Source: Haemonchus contortus (Eukaryota > Nematoda > Chromadorea > Rhabditida > Trichostrongylidae). Taken from it: a stretch of DNA of 64,000 nt. How positions within the stretch are numbered: the stretch's first letter is position 1; each line of letters starts with the position of its first letter. The notes below the pieces were generated by a model. That model was not told the DNA's origin. It was given only the letters and a program-made list of their open reading frames with translations, and ran no database searches. The stretch covers positions 8,074,007-8,138,006 of the forward strand of contig LS997562.1 in the NCBI GenBank assembly GCA_000469685.2. The letters run 5' to 3'. Positions 42,911-55,884 of this stretch are shown piece after piece. Both the position numbers and the translations under genes were made by a program.

Positions 42911-45621
42911 AATGAGAAGAACTGCTAGAAAAGCTCCAGGGATTAAGATACACTCAAGGTATGACAAATATTAGGTTGGAAAGAAGTTGATTTTTCTAAC
43001 TTGATTAATCTTTTTGTAATTGACGCTTCGACTCTAATCCTCTTCCTTTTATCTATTCATCTTTTAGTGACCTCTAGAGCGCTGCGTAAAATCACGGTAG
43101 CGTCTTCAGACCATAACCACTCAGACGAACAAAGTACATAGTAGTAGCTTTTGCAGAATGGTGCTTCTTGCGAACCCAAATTCTCGGGAGGATTAATTTC
43201 GTGCTCACTCACAATTTAGCATCTTCGTGACAGTTTTTCACAATGCTTTGCCTTACAGCTTTGTTATGATGGAACCGTTTATTTGGTCGACGTTTGGAAC
43301 AAATCTTCGGACCTGGGAGCAGTTCGGAGCTCCTGATTTGTGGCTTACCCGACCAAGCGCCCAAACGCGTTTGCTCAAGTTGCAACAGCTCAAATTATTT
43401 GAACACTAAAAGATCCCCACCGAGAAACCTACCTTCTGCGGTTCTACCAACGTTGCCGTCACACTCGATTTCGTGAGCAACAAGGGACCAATGAGACACC
43501 ATTGGCGGTCGTTGGATAAGAGTCGCGCGGTGTCCTCAAAGCCCACAAAAAGGAATGAATGACAGAAATTTGCCTGTTATGGCAATGTACTCATCTCGGT
43601 TGTTAAGCTCGGGGTTTCTCCCGCGGATGTACAACGCTTCCAAGATCTTTCTAGCACCGATTTCATTCTCGTAGGCCAGGATTTTGCTTTTAATATCTAA
43701 TATCTAATATAATAATAATAATAGAGCAGCTTTGAATCCGCCAAGTAGTGTCAGTCTATTTCTTATGCATTAAAATTGTACAAGTACCACCGGTACTCAC
43801 AGGCTGCTGTGCCCTTACTGTATTTTCGAGAGACAGTCCAGTTAAACTAAAACGATAAGCTAATTCAGGGAAAAAAACACGAGATACATTACTCCCATTT
43901 CAGAACCAGTTTTATAAAATTTGGCTTCATTTCTTCTTAAATATCCGATTTACCCACGGTGGTTCTAGCATGAAATTTTCTTTACCGATGTTCGACCTGC
44001 GAAGCACCAACATCAAGCATCCACTAGGGTTGGAAGTCAAATCGTTCGCACAGCTTATGCGTCCGCTTAACGCACTGAACCACTAAGAAGGCAAAACAGA
44101 AGGTTTCATAGGTTTCCCGGAGTTTTCGAAAGGATTTCGTAATGCGTGACAGGAAAGGGCTGGAGAGAAGTGCAATACTATCGACCATCTTGGATTCTCT
44201 CGGCATCTCGAGAGGGGTAGGAAGTTTGAAGGTTACGAAATTCACCTCTAAAACCCTTAAGCTGATACACGCCATCGGATTCTTTTTTGAGAACATAGTG
44301 CTGGTATAATAGAGGAGTATCATTTGAATTTTCCTCATTCATGTGTTTATTTATTTATTCAGTTATTTATTTGGTGCACTTCTCTTGGGGCAGTAGGTGC
44401 GCAGGCTCACTTTAGGTTGACTTCATTCTGGTGAAGGTATGCACGAAAATGAATTTCTCCTTGCTTGGGGTCGAAATTGGGAGCTTCGGATAGGCCAACT
44501 GGAAAGAGCCTCCCTCCTTGTCACTGAAGTGAGCGAGGCCACGGTGTACGGATGCATAAGTGTGGTCTAGTGACATTCAGCTGAACTGACCAATGTGCTA
44601 ACACTTGCTTCTGGTATCTAGTTCCCTGGTCAACTTCACAGAGTATTCATTTTCTTCCATACAGATGATGAGCGACTTGAGATTAGTGCTTAGTGAGGAG
44701 ATGCCACAGTTTCACTCACAGTGATCGGAAAATTTGTATTCGTCAGCGCCTAAGGTGATTTTCAAAAAATTTTACTTTACTAACGTCATAGATGACTTTT
44801 GTTTGCTTTTCCACAAAAGTACTAAGTTGAAGTCTTTTTATCTACTGTATTCAATGACACGGAATTTCGAGATCCAGAATCCCATGAAAGGAATCTGCTC
44901 ATTGTAAAAAGGTCAGGTCTTTTAGCGGTTCGTGCTTATAATGGCTTAGTGGGTGGAATAGCATTAGCGTAAAAGTCTATGTGAAGTCCTCGCCGATTCA
45001 CAATGATTTTTTTGCGTTGAATTTTGGTGGAATGTGTTTCTCCATAATGCGATACAAAGGACTAGGAATGCTTTGTGCTGATATGATTTCAAGCCATAAT
45101 CATTCCAGTATATGAGGTTTTTAGTTGACGTGAATCACTCGACCGAGCAGTATTCTGTGGTCACCAACCGAAAAGCCTCTAGCATCTAGCAGAGCATAAT
45201 TATGATCCTCACCATGAATGAACGCGTCTTTGAACTTCATTACACTTTTGCCTTAATATACGCCTTCATAGCCACATTCATAAGACATCTCCGGCAAGTA
45301 TGTTTTATTCTACATCATCGTCGTTGTTCACAAGAAGTTTGCGGCATTAAGCTTCAAGACAGTAGTCGGGATGTCACAATTGCGAGTGAGCCATGCAAAT
45401 AAATGAAGGTCCGGTGTCAACTGATACAGTCCAGTTTTCCACCTGCCTTTATCTCTTGCATTTATTCTGGAGCTGACAAACAGAAACAGGTGGCAGTGGG
45501 GGACATTCGTCAGCTTTGGAGGTAGTGCAGAAGATGAAAAATATCAGGTTTACCCTCATTTTTTCGGCTCTGCGATCCTTCTCTGACTTACGCCTTATCG
45601 ACTTGAGCACTGCGTGGACAG
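42911..45621. other. 2.7-kb intergenic region upstream of copy D, no gene recognised
   Basis: AT-rich. Contains a short TAA/ATT microsatellite near 43690-43725 and a TTTA repeat near 44345-44372. No domain-bearing reading frame or RNA gene is supported. Confidence 0.4.
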
Positions 45622-45886
45622 GGGTATGGGTACATTCACCCAGAAGTGGATGGACGCGACAAACCGCGCAGCGAAATTCGTGGTGATTAAAACGGCTTTG
45701 GCTCCTATCATTGGGGCACGGGCTTCAAGTAGATTGGATAAGTAGGGCCAGCTGAGACTACTTATCTATTCCACTTCGAATTTGTGCCCTTATGATAGGC
45801 GCCAGAGTCCTTTTAATCACCACGAATTTCTCCGCGCGGTTTGCCGCCTCCATCCAGTTCTGGGTGAAAGTTCCGTCCCCCCATAG
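45622..45886. repeat. fold-back MITE
   Basis: The left arm (about 45622-45745, GGGTACATTCACCCAGAAG at its outer end, GCAGCGAAATTCGTGGTG further in) is the inverse of the right arm (about 45770-45886, CACGAATTTCTCCGCGCGG, CCAGTTCTGGGTGAAAG). The arms are joined by a short centre. The inner parts resemble the intronic element at 27780-28025. Confidence 0.75.
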
Positions 45887-46845
45887 ACAGAATGAGCTTG
45901 CAGCCCGCGGAGTCAGAGCTCAAGTGGAACACCAGGTCATTTAGCGGTAGAACCGGCAAGGCCACTAAACTGGATTCCATCGAACATAAAAAAACATAAA
46001 GACAAAGCAAAGAGGTCTAGCTAAGGGCTTTCAGTCTCTTAGCTAGGCTTCTTTGCCAAACTCTGAACAAACGGGTAATTCGCCTTCAAGATCCTTCGAG
46101 CGGAATGTTTCATGTGAGCTTCATAAAACTATATTGTGGGCGCTTGTGAACTTTAGTCAAAACTTGGTGGCAATATATCTATTGGACTGATTGACAAGAT
46201 CGTCAGTGGCTACGAAAAATTAACTGTCAGCGTAATCCGAAAAAAGAGACGTCAATGATTAGATGCGAAGTAGCAGTTAAGCCTAGTTTCAAAAAGTGAA
46301 CTCAATCTCAGCAAGCATCTAGTCTCGGTTTGCTGGAGTGTTCTGTACATATGTCCGCCACTACTAGCTTCAGGACACACTGCACACCAAATGGCGTGAG
46401 GAACAGAGTAAACGATGGGTCGAACACTTTCGGGACACCCCTAGCTAGCATTACAGGGAACTATCGCTTTGGTCTGACGGAGCTGAAGAATGAGCCTGAT
46501 GCCAACACTAAAGAGCTCTAGCTTGGTTAAAACTCCGTTTGAATGTCGAGAGCAGGGTGCATTCTAATCGTTAATAAGCTCACTGAATTGTTCAGCTGTT
46601 GCTGTTGTGAGCGAATATTTATTCTCCTACCTGGAAGAGCGTTCACCGTAATCAGTTATTGGCAATTCCAAAATGTACTGGGGCTCTATATCAGCTTATT
46701 CAATGGTTTGTATCACAACTCGTTTTGCTGCGCAAGAACTTTCACAGGTTAGGCGCCATTTCTCGAAACTATCGCGACAGTGTGACAAAGTTGTTCCTCT
46801 CCGTTGATGCTGTTCAGCATCTGTATGAGAGTAATATTGCAGATA
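45887..46845. other. intergenic, no confident feature
   Basis: Possible degraded upstream part of the LINE relic at 46850; no firm homology. Confidence 0.3.
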
Positions 46846-46849
46846 AAGC

Positions 46850-47260
46850 CAGGCGTCAGTTGGTTTGACTATGGAAGACTCACAGATTCCGATTTTGGGT
46901 TCCGCGGATGACATTGCCTTTGTTGCTAAGGACGAAGACGAACGCATTTGCCATAGTGAGTCGAAAGAAATTCAAATCGGACAAGCGTATGCTCACGTAG
47001 ACATTGAAGTAAACGGTAAAGTGTTTGAGACCTCTGCGAATTCACTTACTTTGGGAGTAAAATTGATTATAATGGCGATACTGAAACGGTTGCACGCTCT
47101 TGGATAAAAAAAAACTGCTGCTGTGTTCCAGAGGTTACAACCAATAAGGTCAATGCCGTCCACATTAGCGGTATAGTTATGCGGTTGTACTCTGCCGCTC
47201 AAGCGTTCCCTACCACACTCCATGAATGCTCCTAATCTCCTTGAAAAAACGTATGCCCTT
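46850..47260 (+). pseudogene. LINE reverse transcriptase relic (palm and downstream)
   Basis: GLTMEDSQIPILGSADDIAF carries the SADDIA catalytic box preceded by the usual Asp-Leu-rich stretch. After an intervening segment, VDIEVNGKVFETSANSLTLG corresponds to the (V)NGxxxExVxxFxYLG motif. A further out-of-frame segment near 47110-47220 resembles the following region. It is a different LINE type from the RTE copies, possibly the same type as 13150-13870. Frameshifted, without a start. Confidence 0.6.
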
Positions 47261-49990
47261 CAACAAAGATACCTGCCATGGTATATGTAGATACGGTACA
47301 CATCAGGTATGAATAACCTCCCCGCGATTGTGGTGTAGTGAAGACTTCGATTGGCCAATCATATCTTGTGTATGCCGCAGCAGCGGAACACACGTATGGT
47401 CAAGTACCAGACTCCAAGCTCTTAGCTAGCTTCAACTACAACTGCAGACGAATGACTTTGAACTAAACTGTATTACTCCTATCAGGTTAACCACGTCAAT
47501 TCCACCAACACTTAATGATGGTTCAGCTTCGGAAACGATAGAATCTTTGAGTCTGCCCTGTAGTCCACCTCCCATTAATAGGTCGTGCCGTCACGAGCGT
47601 GAGTTCTCGCTATCAAGTTCACACAGTGGAATGTATGGAGAGTCCACCAGTTGAGCTGCCTTTCAGACTCATGAAAACCCTGTCAGTAGGCCAGTCATGA
47701 AATCACTGTGCACTCATATCCACGAACAATACTGAAATTCACCGTGAACAACGTATTTCGCTCAATTTTAATTCTAAAAAATAGAGCAAAATCAGCAAAT
47801 AGTAAATACCTGATGACTCATAAAAAATGCACGATAACTCGGCATTCCTTTGCTGCAACGCTTCGTCCGCCCACCACATTACGTGTGCAATATCAGAAGC
47901 ACCCCGATAAGCCATTCCCAGTCTTATCCAGGCATCGATAAGAGTCATAGAGAAACCAGTCATAGAGTCCATAGAACATCTCCAGATTCTGTTCTATTTT
48001 CGGATTAAACGATAAGACATCAAGTGCCACTGTAGAGCAGTGTGAGAATTCATTCTTTCTCAATACCTTAACAAGATTTGAATAATAAATAAATTACTTT
48101 CGACCATACTTAAACCCGAAGCATGAAGCTTTGAAAGCATAAAGAAGACACGCTCATAAGAGTACCGTCACCTACTGGAGATTCGCTCAGCATCGAAAAA
48201 ATGAGCGGTACTCAACTACTAGGTTGTTGCATAATTATCGCGAATTTCAACCAACTTTGCTTGAAGAAACGATTGAAGACTGCGACACTTATCCACTACC
48301 TACGTCAGGGACTGTTTCCCATTTGCTAGGCAGTTAGTTTCCTAACGCGGAGAATTTTTAGATTGTGGAGGCTATCCACGCCTTGACATCAACCATCAAT
48401 CAAGTCATCCATTTCGTCGTCAGTTCTGTTGGCTAGCCAATTTTTTAACTTGATAATCCTTAAATGTGACGGATCCAGAAGCAATCCCATTCCTTACTTG
48501 GCTTCGGCACGCTGCTTCACCCCAAAATGTTCCTTGAAATCACAAAATGACTCTGCCACCTTCCAACCTTCGTGTACGTAATACAGCATATTGTGGCGAA
48601 TGTGAAGATGACTTTTTAGACGCCTTTCTGGTAGAAACGACGAGGGATTTATTTCTATGAAAATTCTGAATACAATATTCAATCCGTATCGGAAGAAAAG
48701 AAGCCGCGAAAAATCAGCAATAATTATGCATCAGCCTAATATTTAAACTCCAAACGCTTTCACTATTTTTTCTTTTAGACTTAGGAAAATGGAATCACGC
48801 CTGAAGTCTTAGTTTGTTGCGTTAACGAAGAACATTAAAAGAACGCTAACAGACATTCACTTTTGGCCAAGTTTCAACCTTATTTGAAGCCGCATCCTAC
48901 AGAGAATCCTCTACAGCCATCACTGCATGCATGCTATCAAAAAAATTCAGAGCTATTTGTTATGTAAGATTGTTTGAAACAATCTGGCTGATTGTTATGT
49001 TATTTGTATCACTGCAGTATGAAAGAGTGAGGCAGGAAGTAGGGTTCAATTGACCGGTGCATCCGTATTCTGCCTTCCTGTCCCGTTGTCAGTACAGTAA
49101 ATATAGGAAAAAGTCCCGCGTGGCAGCACTACTACGGCAACACACACAAGACCCAGACACGTTACACACCTATTCCATTGTGTCGCACCGGCGAAGACGC
49201 CTTGGACCTCGCTATACGTTGGTATCGGAGTTCGCCGCTTAGAAGCGGCGTCACCGTCGGCGTGATTGCATAGTCGGGGTCGGTCCTACGCGGCGCTCCC
49301 TCTCCCCATTTGCCACGTGGGATGTTACTTTGTCACGGCGTAATCGTCTATGATGTTAAATAACCAACACAATATTCTACGCAGTCCGTCATGGGTACGC
49401 CGATGAAAAGAACAATAGTACGTCAATGAAAGAATTGGTAGAAAAAATACGTCTTATATACATATACGCATAAAAGAAAAACATTAAATATGTCAGCAAT
49501 TAGAGTAAAAAGGATATATATCCCGATAGCAATATATATATATAATGTATTCCTCCAGATGGGCTGTGGATAGCGTATATCTTCTTTTCCAAATGTGGTG
49601 GTCCAGTAGTAGTATACTATTTATACAGTACAGCGAATATCAGCAACAAATACAATGGCCCGCATGCATAACGCCCAGGGTAGGGAAGGGCAAGGAAGAG
49701 TTTGTTTTCGCCATGGGTCAGATAAGTGACGCTGGAGCGCAGTATTTCGCGCCTCCACTACCGTTTGGCCAGTGTTAGAATGGTATCCGAAGTTCGTGTT
49801 TTTCGATTGATTGAACCAGAATTTGGAAAGAGTGTGGATTTTTGCCTCAGGAAAGCTTTATAACAAAGTGGAGGGGAGCTACATCCTACGAAGGCTGACG
49901 GAAGTAGCAGATGTTACGATGTTCCACTAAATGCACTCGGAGGGTTGTGGAAACTTTTAACCGAGCATCCAGTTATCGCGCACCCAAGTA
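47261..49990. other. 2.7-kb intergenic region, no confident gene
   Basis: AT-rich except for a GC-rich block at about 49110-49340. A short minus-strand segment at 47325-47390 weakly resembles a cathepsin B exon (see findings). No other feature is recognised. Confidence 0.35.
49655..49715 (+). repeat. one arm of a widely spaced inverted repeat
   Basis: GGCCCGCATGCATAACGCCC, AGGGTAGGGAAGGG and AGGAAGAGTTTG match the complement of 52985-53050 (GGCCCGTATGCATAACGCCC, AGGGTAGGGGAGGG, AGGAAATGTTTG). The pair brackets 3.3 kb that includes the fold-back element at 50003-51473. Confidence 0.65.
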
Positions 49991-50002
49991 CAAAATAACC
50001 TT

Positions 50003-51473
50003 ACCAGGGAAGGATCCCAAGTCGAAGTGGCCATTTGAAATGAGACCTACATTACTGGACGTGTTTTTGGATGCTGAGTTCAGATCTGCTTTCCAAATCT
50101 GCCAAGCGTTCCTCTGAATGGAGTTATGAGGGTGGTTTCAGGGAGAGTTTCAGGGCTTGACATGAGAAAACTTAAATTACATGGATGTGCCTCATCATTC
50201 AAGGGCGGCTTGGTGTAGAGGTAAGCGTAACGCTTCATGGGCGGGAGGCTAGGGTTCGGGTTTTGTGGGGGACCGAAATTTTGCGTTACATAGAATTTTT
50301 CCTTTAAGGACTAGAAAATACTCTCATGGTGATTTCATCACGTTTTATGACCTTTTAATACTTTTGGTGATACTTATCCACATGAAGTAGTGCTTCAGTT
50401 TTACTCTAATGCCCATGCACTCTATATTCACAGTAGGATAATTTTTACCACTTTATGAACAAGTGCGATACTCTAGCACGAAATGCTTGGAACAAAGAAG
50501 CTTCTCACAATGGGAGCAACGGTTGAATTAAGAACTCGTCACAGCCCATTGCTTTACACTTACCAATCCTAAACCAGAAGGAAAACAGAATTGTGTATGC
50601 ATCCCAAAATCACCCGGGGAGTGCTTAAGTAGTCGGTGGCATACCATTGATAAAAGAGGAATTTCCTAAATCTGGCCACACAGAACTGAAAGTAGACAAG
50701 CAACAGTAAGCGAAGAATGGGATCTCGTGTGAACACGCAAAGTTGAGGTCATGAGCTATTACGTATGAAGTGGTGCGTTCAACCTTATTCCCAGAAGGAA
50801 TTTGGAAATGAGCTTCTATCGGCTGTATTAGCCTCGTGGTAGCCTTAAGCAGGGTGTCATTCCCTTCACCTGCTTTTGTGGAGGTAAGGCGCACTGAATA
50901 GCGTTCTGGTCTTCGAGTCTACTATCAACAGTGCCGGTGTTGGTGAGTCCGGAGCTGCTACGCACCATCGCCCCCAATCTAGTATCAACACACACTCTAG
51001 CATCATCATAGCTCATCATACACATTTTACTCGCCCGGACCTCCAAATTCTGCGCACGGAGGAATCTCTCACTCAGTAACAGCTGGGTAGGTGGGAAAAG
51101 GTATCAGCAAAGCATTAAAAAGTCATAAAACGTGACGAAATCACCACGAGAGTATTTTCTAGTCCTTAAAGGAAAAATTCTATGTAACGCAAAATTTCGG
51201 TCCCCCACAAAAACCGAACCCTAGCCTCCCGCCCATGAAGCGTCACGCTTACCTCTACACCAAGCCGCCGTTGAATGGTGAGGCACATCCATGTAATTTA
51301 AGTTTTCTCATGTCAAACCCTGAAACTCTCCCTGAAACCACCCTCATAACTCCGTTCAGAGGAACGCTTGGCAGATTTGGAAAGCAGATCTGAACTCAGC
51401 ATCCAAAAACACGTCCAGTAGTGTAGGTCTCATTTCAAATGGCCACTTCGACCTGGGATCCTTCCCTGGTTAG
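50003..51473. repeat. fold-back element with ~360-bp inverted arms and pol III-like modules
   Basis: The left arm 50003-50365 and right arm 51111-51473 are near-identical inverted copies (outer end CCAGGGAAGGATCCCA), separated by about 745 bp. Each arm contains CTTGGTGTAGAGGTAAGCG (A-box-like) and CTAGGGTTCGGGTTTT (B-box-like). The outer part, including AAGTGGCCATTTGAAATGAGA and TTCCAAATCTGCCAAGCG, is homologous to the arms of the element at 14428-16373. The high arm identity implies a younger insertion. No protein is recognised in the centre. Confidence 0.8.
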
Positions 51474-53250
51474 TTAGATGCGCAAATTAAATATCATCAC
51501 GCTGCTCTCACGTCGTAATTAAGTGTGTGTGAAAAAACAAATGAAGGGGACAAAAAGAAAGTGAAACGCTTAGAAAAAAAAGCCTCGAACGAATAAAATT
51601 CGCACATCAGATAAACAGTTGATATTGTGGTTTCTAGATGTTAGTCATTAAATAACACTCGGCTTGGAGTTTGGCTATTCTCATCTTTTACAGGGTTTTC
51701 AAAGATTTGGGGCTAAAAGCAGCGTCATCAAAGAGGCCGCAAGAACCATATAGCCAAACCATACAACCATATCCATTCAAGATTACTTACTCGATACGTG
51801 CCACATCTTCCACTCTTTAACCTTTACATTTCGGCGCCCTCCTAGGCTCGGGATGCTCATACCTCGAGAATCCTGCAAATACGCAACCTTCCTTTATGCA
51901 CCCCTCCCAGCACCGCAACCCTCGGCTTAATCCCCCTAAAATTTATTCCTCGTCACTAGCACTGATGTACATTTGGTAGATAAACTTTTCTGCAAGCCGC
52001 CGCATCGAAGCATTTCAGTCCGTTGCAGCTTCAATTTCAACCTTTACACGTGGTATACACATGATTCTTGTTCGAAAACTTTTTTGCTCTAAGCGCCGGG
52101 CTTTCTTACTATTGCTGTCATATTACACCTTCAACACTATATTTTTTATACGCTCATGAAAGATGGGACAACACAATGGACAACAAGTTTTCGCACCTAG
52201 GCGGGAAGTGGCCCTTCTGCGCGAAGGTTCGTCAACCGCTTTTCAAGGCAGTGCTCGTTAAAAATTTAAGAGCAAAGCGAGTAGAAGGTGCACAATTACA
52301 ACTGCAATACCTGACAGCATTCATTTAGGATGAAAATTGAGAGCTACGAACAAAAGTGGAACATAAAATAAATTAATATCACGCATAACAAGCGCCATGT
52401 CGCCAACCCACTCCCACGACAGGAATAGCAGGGTAACAAAGAATAAAATGCAATAGGATATGTAATAATATAGAAATCAGGCGAAAAACTACTCATTAGT
52501 TGCTCACAGAAATAATTCCAGTTTCCTTCTCAAATCACACCAGAATCGCGATGCAACATGCCCACGATAACTGGTGTAAATCTAGAAAGAAAACCTGCTT
52601 ATCTGAAGATTCGACTGCTTAAAAGCAATGAATTCAGCAATATAAATAAATTTGTAGTTGGTTGCAGCAGTAGAATAAAATCAGAGCAATACTTGATGAA
52701 TTCGGCAGCAGAAATCAGAATAAGCGCTCCATCTAATAATGTAGTGAATAGTGGGGTAATGGTTTACATGACCATCGGCGCCCCAGCTCTATTCTAGGGG
52801 TAGATTCATCCCCCGGGGAGCCAATGGGGTCGGGCTTCTCTGAGCTCTCGCTAAGATAAGGTCGCAGAGACAAACATCACAAGATTACCAAGGGCTATCG
52901 ATTCTTCACCTATTTATAGGAAAATACTTAGCTCCATTGCAACTATCTTGACACAGAACAAAGGCAAAAACCCCATTTGAACACTCGCGCCCTCGGCAAA
53001 CATTTCCTCTCCCTCCCCTACCCTGGGCGTTATGCATACGGGCCAATAACCGGCAGCACAGAATAAGTTCAGGACTTCGAGGCGTGGGCGAGGGATGAAG
53101 AAGAATGAATCTCTTGATTGATATGGGGCCTTTTTATACCTGCAGGCCAAAGACCAAAGTTCAACTGCCATTCCCGCCAGATCACCTACAGTCGCAGATC
53201 TAACATTTTTTGATCGCGAACGTCGCGATATAGAGAACTACGATAATAAC
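51474..53250. other. intergenic, no gene recognised
   Basis: Contains the second arm (52985-53050) of the inverted repeat listed at 49655. Open stretches of 79-86 codons show no domain. Confidence 0.35.
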
Positions 53251-53252
53251 CG

Positions 53253-53633
53253 GTGAACGTTCGTATCAGGAGGCTCGAATCCAGCACGTTAAGTCTCACG
53301 GGGGGCGACGTGGCTTGGGACCGCTCAGCACCTTTGGGCTTCCATGCTCAAGTCGATCACTACGCGTCCAATCGAATTGCATCATACCCCCATCCTCGAG
53401 CGGGCACGGCGGGACGACGGGCAGTGGCGGCCGGATACGACGAGAATGCAGACACACTGCCGAATGATTTTAGGCCAGAGCACGCGTCGAGTAAAGCCGA
53501 CGCGCAGGCGCGGATATGCTGTGCGCGCCGGGACCCCCGCGCGCCCTACCAGGCATGGCCCTTTAATAAGTCGGGCGGAAGCCACGACAAAATGAAACCT
53601 ATTTTGATTAGACCATATCGAGGTATCACTTAG
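53253..53633 (+). other. GC-rich 126-codon open frame, unrecognised
   Basis: A block at about 53280-53575 is clearly more GC-rich than its surroundings and is open for 126 codons on the plus strand, and partly open on the minus strand. The predicted protein is Arg/Ala/Asp-rich with no signal peptide, membrane segment or familiar motif. The GC composition by itself lengthens open frames, so coding is doubtful. The segment just before it reads GTATCAGGAGGCTCGAATCC, which could be a pol III box or primer-binding-like site. Function unknown. Confidence 0.2.
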
Positions 53634-54510
53634 GAGATGTTCGTCAAGAGAACAAGTGGGATTACGAAAAATTAAATGGAATTACGTTACTTCTAAGTTA
53701 CTACTCAATGTGCTCCTCCAATGACTCAAAACCCTATCCATTCATGGGTATCTGAAGTTTCTCTCATGGGAGGATCTTTAGGTTGTTGTTAGCGCAGCGA
53801 CAAGTCGTGACCCTAGGTGGAGGACAAGAGAATGAGTCGCGCAGGAAAAGGTACCGGCATTTGTAGAAGGACGCAAACGGACCCAGGAATGTCTCCTCGT
53901 TCCTGCTGTTTTAAGTCAATTTATACCTCCTGTCTCCTGGCACGCGCATCTTTGAATGAGTGTGTAGAGAGTCTGCTATGGGACTGATTTCTTGCACATC
54001 AGCTTATGTTAGTCAAAAGCTGGTCTTCAGGGAATGGGAAGTACTTTATCGGGGTCTCTTTGAATGTGGGCTGTACTTTGCCTACGGATAGAACATGAAT
54101 CCGAAATTGAACTTTGAAACGGGCACGTGCTCTCTATTGCCTATACCAAGGGTAATTGGGGTTTTAGTAGTCTCAGGGATAAAGAGCACTGCTTTTAGGA
54201 AGCCTATGTACGGATTCGAATCCTATCCGAGGCCAAAGCCCTGCCCGCAACTCGAACACTGGTCAGACTTTTGCATAGCGTATTACGGTAAAGCAACAGC
54301 AAACACAACATTGTTAATAAAGATGTCTTTTCTTCCCTGACTAGCTGCGTAACCAGTTAACAAAATGACAGAGCTCAGCAAACAACTCGTGGATCTCTAT
54401 ATGACCATAGTATCTAGGACCTCAATCCTCCGAATCGAGAAGAAATCTTGGACGAGAGTAACTAAGGTGAGGATTTTGCTTCCAATATACGAAGGATCCC
54501 ATCGAAGCGA
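53634..54510. other. intergenic with a SINE-like segment
   Basis: A tRNA-B-box-bearing segment at 54195-54270 is homologous to the inverse of 33010-33095. Nothing else is recognised. Confidence 0.35.
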
Positions 54511-54514
54511 ATGT

Positions 54515-54643
54515 GGGAGATTCAATATGCTAGCTAAAAAGATCATTCAATACATCATCGGAAAAAATGAGGCGAAGAGGTTCTTGTTGCTGCCCATCGT
54601 TTTCGAGAATGGTGAAGAATTGTCCCTTGGAGCATCAGCAGTA
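54515..54643 (+). pseudogene. RTE endonuclease remnant, left part
   Basis: NMLAKKIIQYIIGKNEAKRF and IVFENGEELSLGAS correspond to MMQARKIKYDVIGLTETRRH and AVFETGEELFLGTC at the start of the RTE endonuclease. The remnant stops exactly at the TA preceding the Tc1/mariner element and continues on its far side. Confidence 0.75.
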
Positions 54644-55884
54644 CAGGGTTGGCCATAAATATAGCGACAAGGTTTTCACCTTGTATCTCAGAAAGCAAAA
54701 GTGCAAACGAGTCATGAACATAACATTTATCAAGTAACAACTGGTACATTAACAATCATAAGTTACTTCTTGATTCGGCCACCTCTGGCACGGACGACAG
54801 CGCGGAGTCCCTTGGGATAGGCGTCGACAACCGGTCGCAGGAGTGCGTCATCGATTTCGTCCCATTCTCGGATGAGCGCTGCCCTCAGAGAATCCAAATT
54901 AGGGTGAGGAGTGGCCCAGGCCTTGCTCTCAAGGTAGGACCACAAGTTATAGTCCAGTGGGTTCCAATCCGGTGACGATCTTGGCCTTGTGGAGGCGCCG
55001 AATCTCGCTGGAATGTCCATGGGCGGCCGTTGAAGTGGGAATTCGCTCACGGGAGTAGAGCACTTTCCAGAATCGTCTTCAGGTAGTAATCTTAGTCTCG
55101 TTTTTGACGCCGGAGTCGACGAATATCAACGGTGTCTTCCCCGAGGCACACACCCCTGCCCAAACCATGACTTGGGCAGGGTGTGCGGCCCGGTAAACGA
55201 CTCTTCACTTCTTGTCGGCTTCCTCGGCATTCCTTGCGATCACTCTGACGTTCTGAGCGTTGAACTGCTGCTCGACGGTGAGGAGCTTCTCATCCGAAAA
55301 GACGACCGAATGGTGGCCCTTGTTGCGCGTCCGAGGCAAAAGCTGTCGACACGTCCTGACTCGCGCGCGCTGATTCGAGGCGCTGAGGTTTGGCAACCTT
55401 CCGAGTACGGTAGGGGTACATCTTATGGTCTTCGTGGACGACCCTTTCCATTGACTTCCGCGAGATTCCCATGTCGGGAGCTATAGTCGAGATGCTCCGA
55501 GTCGCATTTCTTGCTATCCGCTTTCTGACGGCCTCGACGACCATCGGCGTGCGAGCAGTACGAGGTCTTCCACTTCTTCGGCGGTCTTGGAGTCCACTAA
55601 GGTCTCGATAACGTTGGAGTGAACGATACACGACGCTGCGGTGGATGCCGAGGTGCTTAGCCATCGTGGCGGATGGGCAGTCGGCTTTGTGCAGACGAAC
55701 GATAGCGGAACGATTAGGAGAAGGCTTCACCATTTCACCATGAATGGACCAAATTTGACCAATTTTTGGCAGGAGTTAGAAAAAATGATGAGATTGGGAA
55801 GTCCATAAAAGTGGTGTGCTGTGTGCGTGATAGAATGTACGCTAACTGCAGCAAGTCTTGTCGCTATAATTATGGCCAACGCGG
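54644..55884 (-). mobile_element. Tc1/mariner-superfamily element inserted in an RTE remnant
   Basis: About 1.24 kb. The left end CAGGGTTGGCCATAAATATA follows a TA. The right end near 55860-55884 is the imperfect inverse (TCGCTATAATTATGGCCAAC). No TA is visible at the right junction. It encloses one transposase pseudogene. Confidence 0.8.
54763..55733 (-). pseudogene. Tc1/mariner-family transposase, frameshifted
   Basis: Starts at the ATG at 55731-55733. It has an N-terminal helix-turn-helix (IVRLHKADCPSATMAKHLGI, VVYRSLQRYRDL), the GRPRTA hook and a second helix-turn-helix. Then, after a frameshift near 55390, VVFSDEKLLTVEQQFNAQN carries the first catalytic Asp. VMVWAGVCASGKTPLIFVD follows in another frame, and SSPDWNPLDYNLWSYLESKA near the end carries the third acidic position. 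It ends RARGGRIKK with a stop at 54763. The second catalytic region (QDGAPAH in relatives) is degraded. Related to the IS630/Tc1 group rather than to the mariner at 8631-9885. Inactive. Confidence 0.88.
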
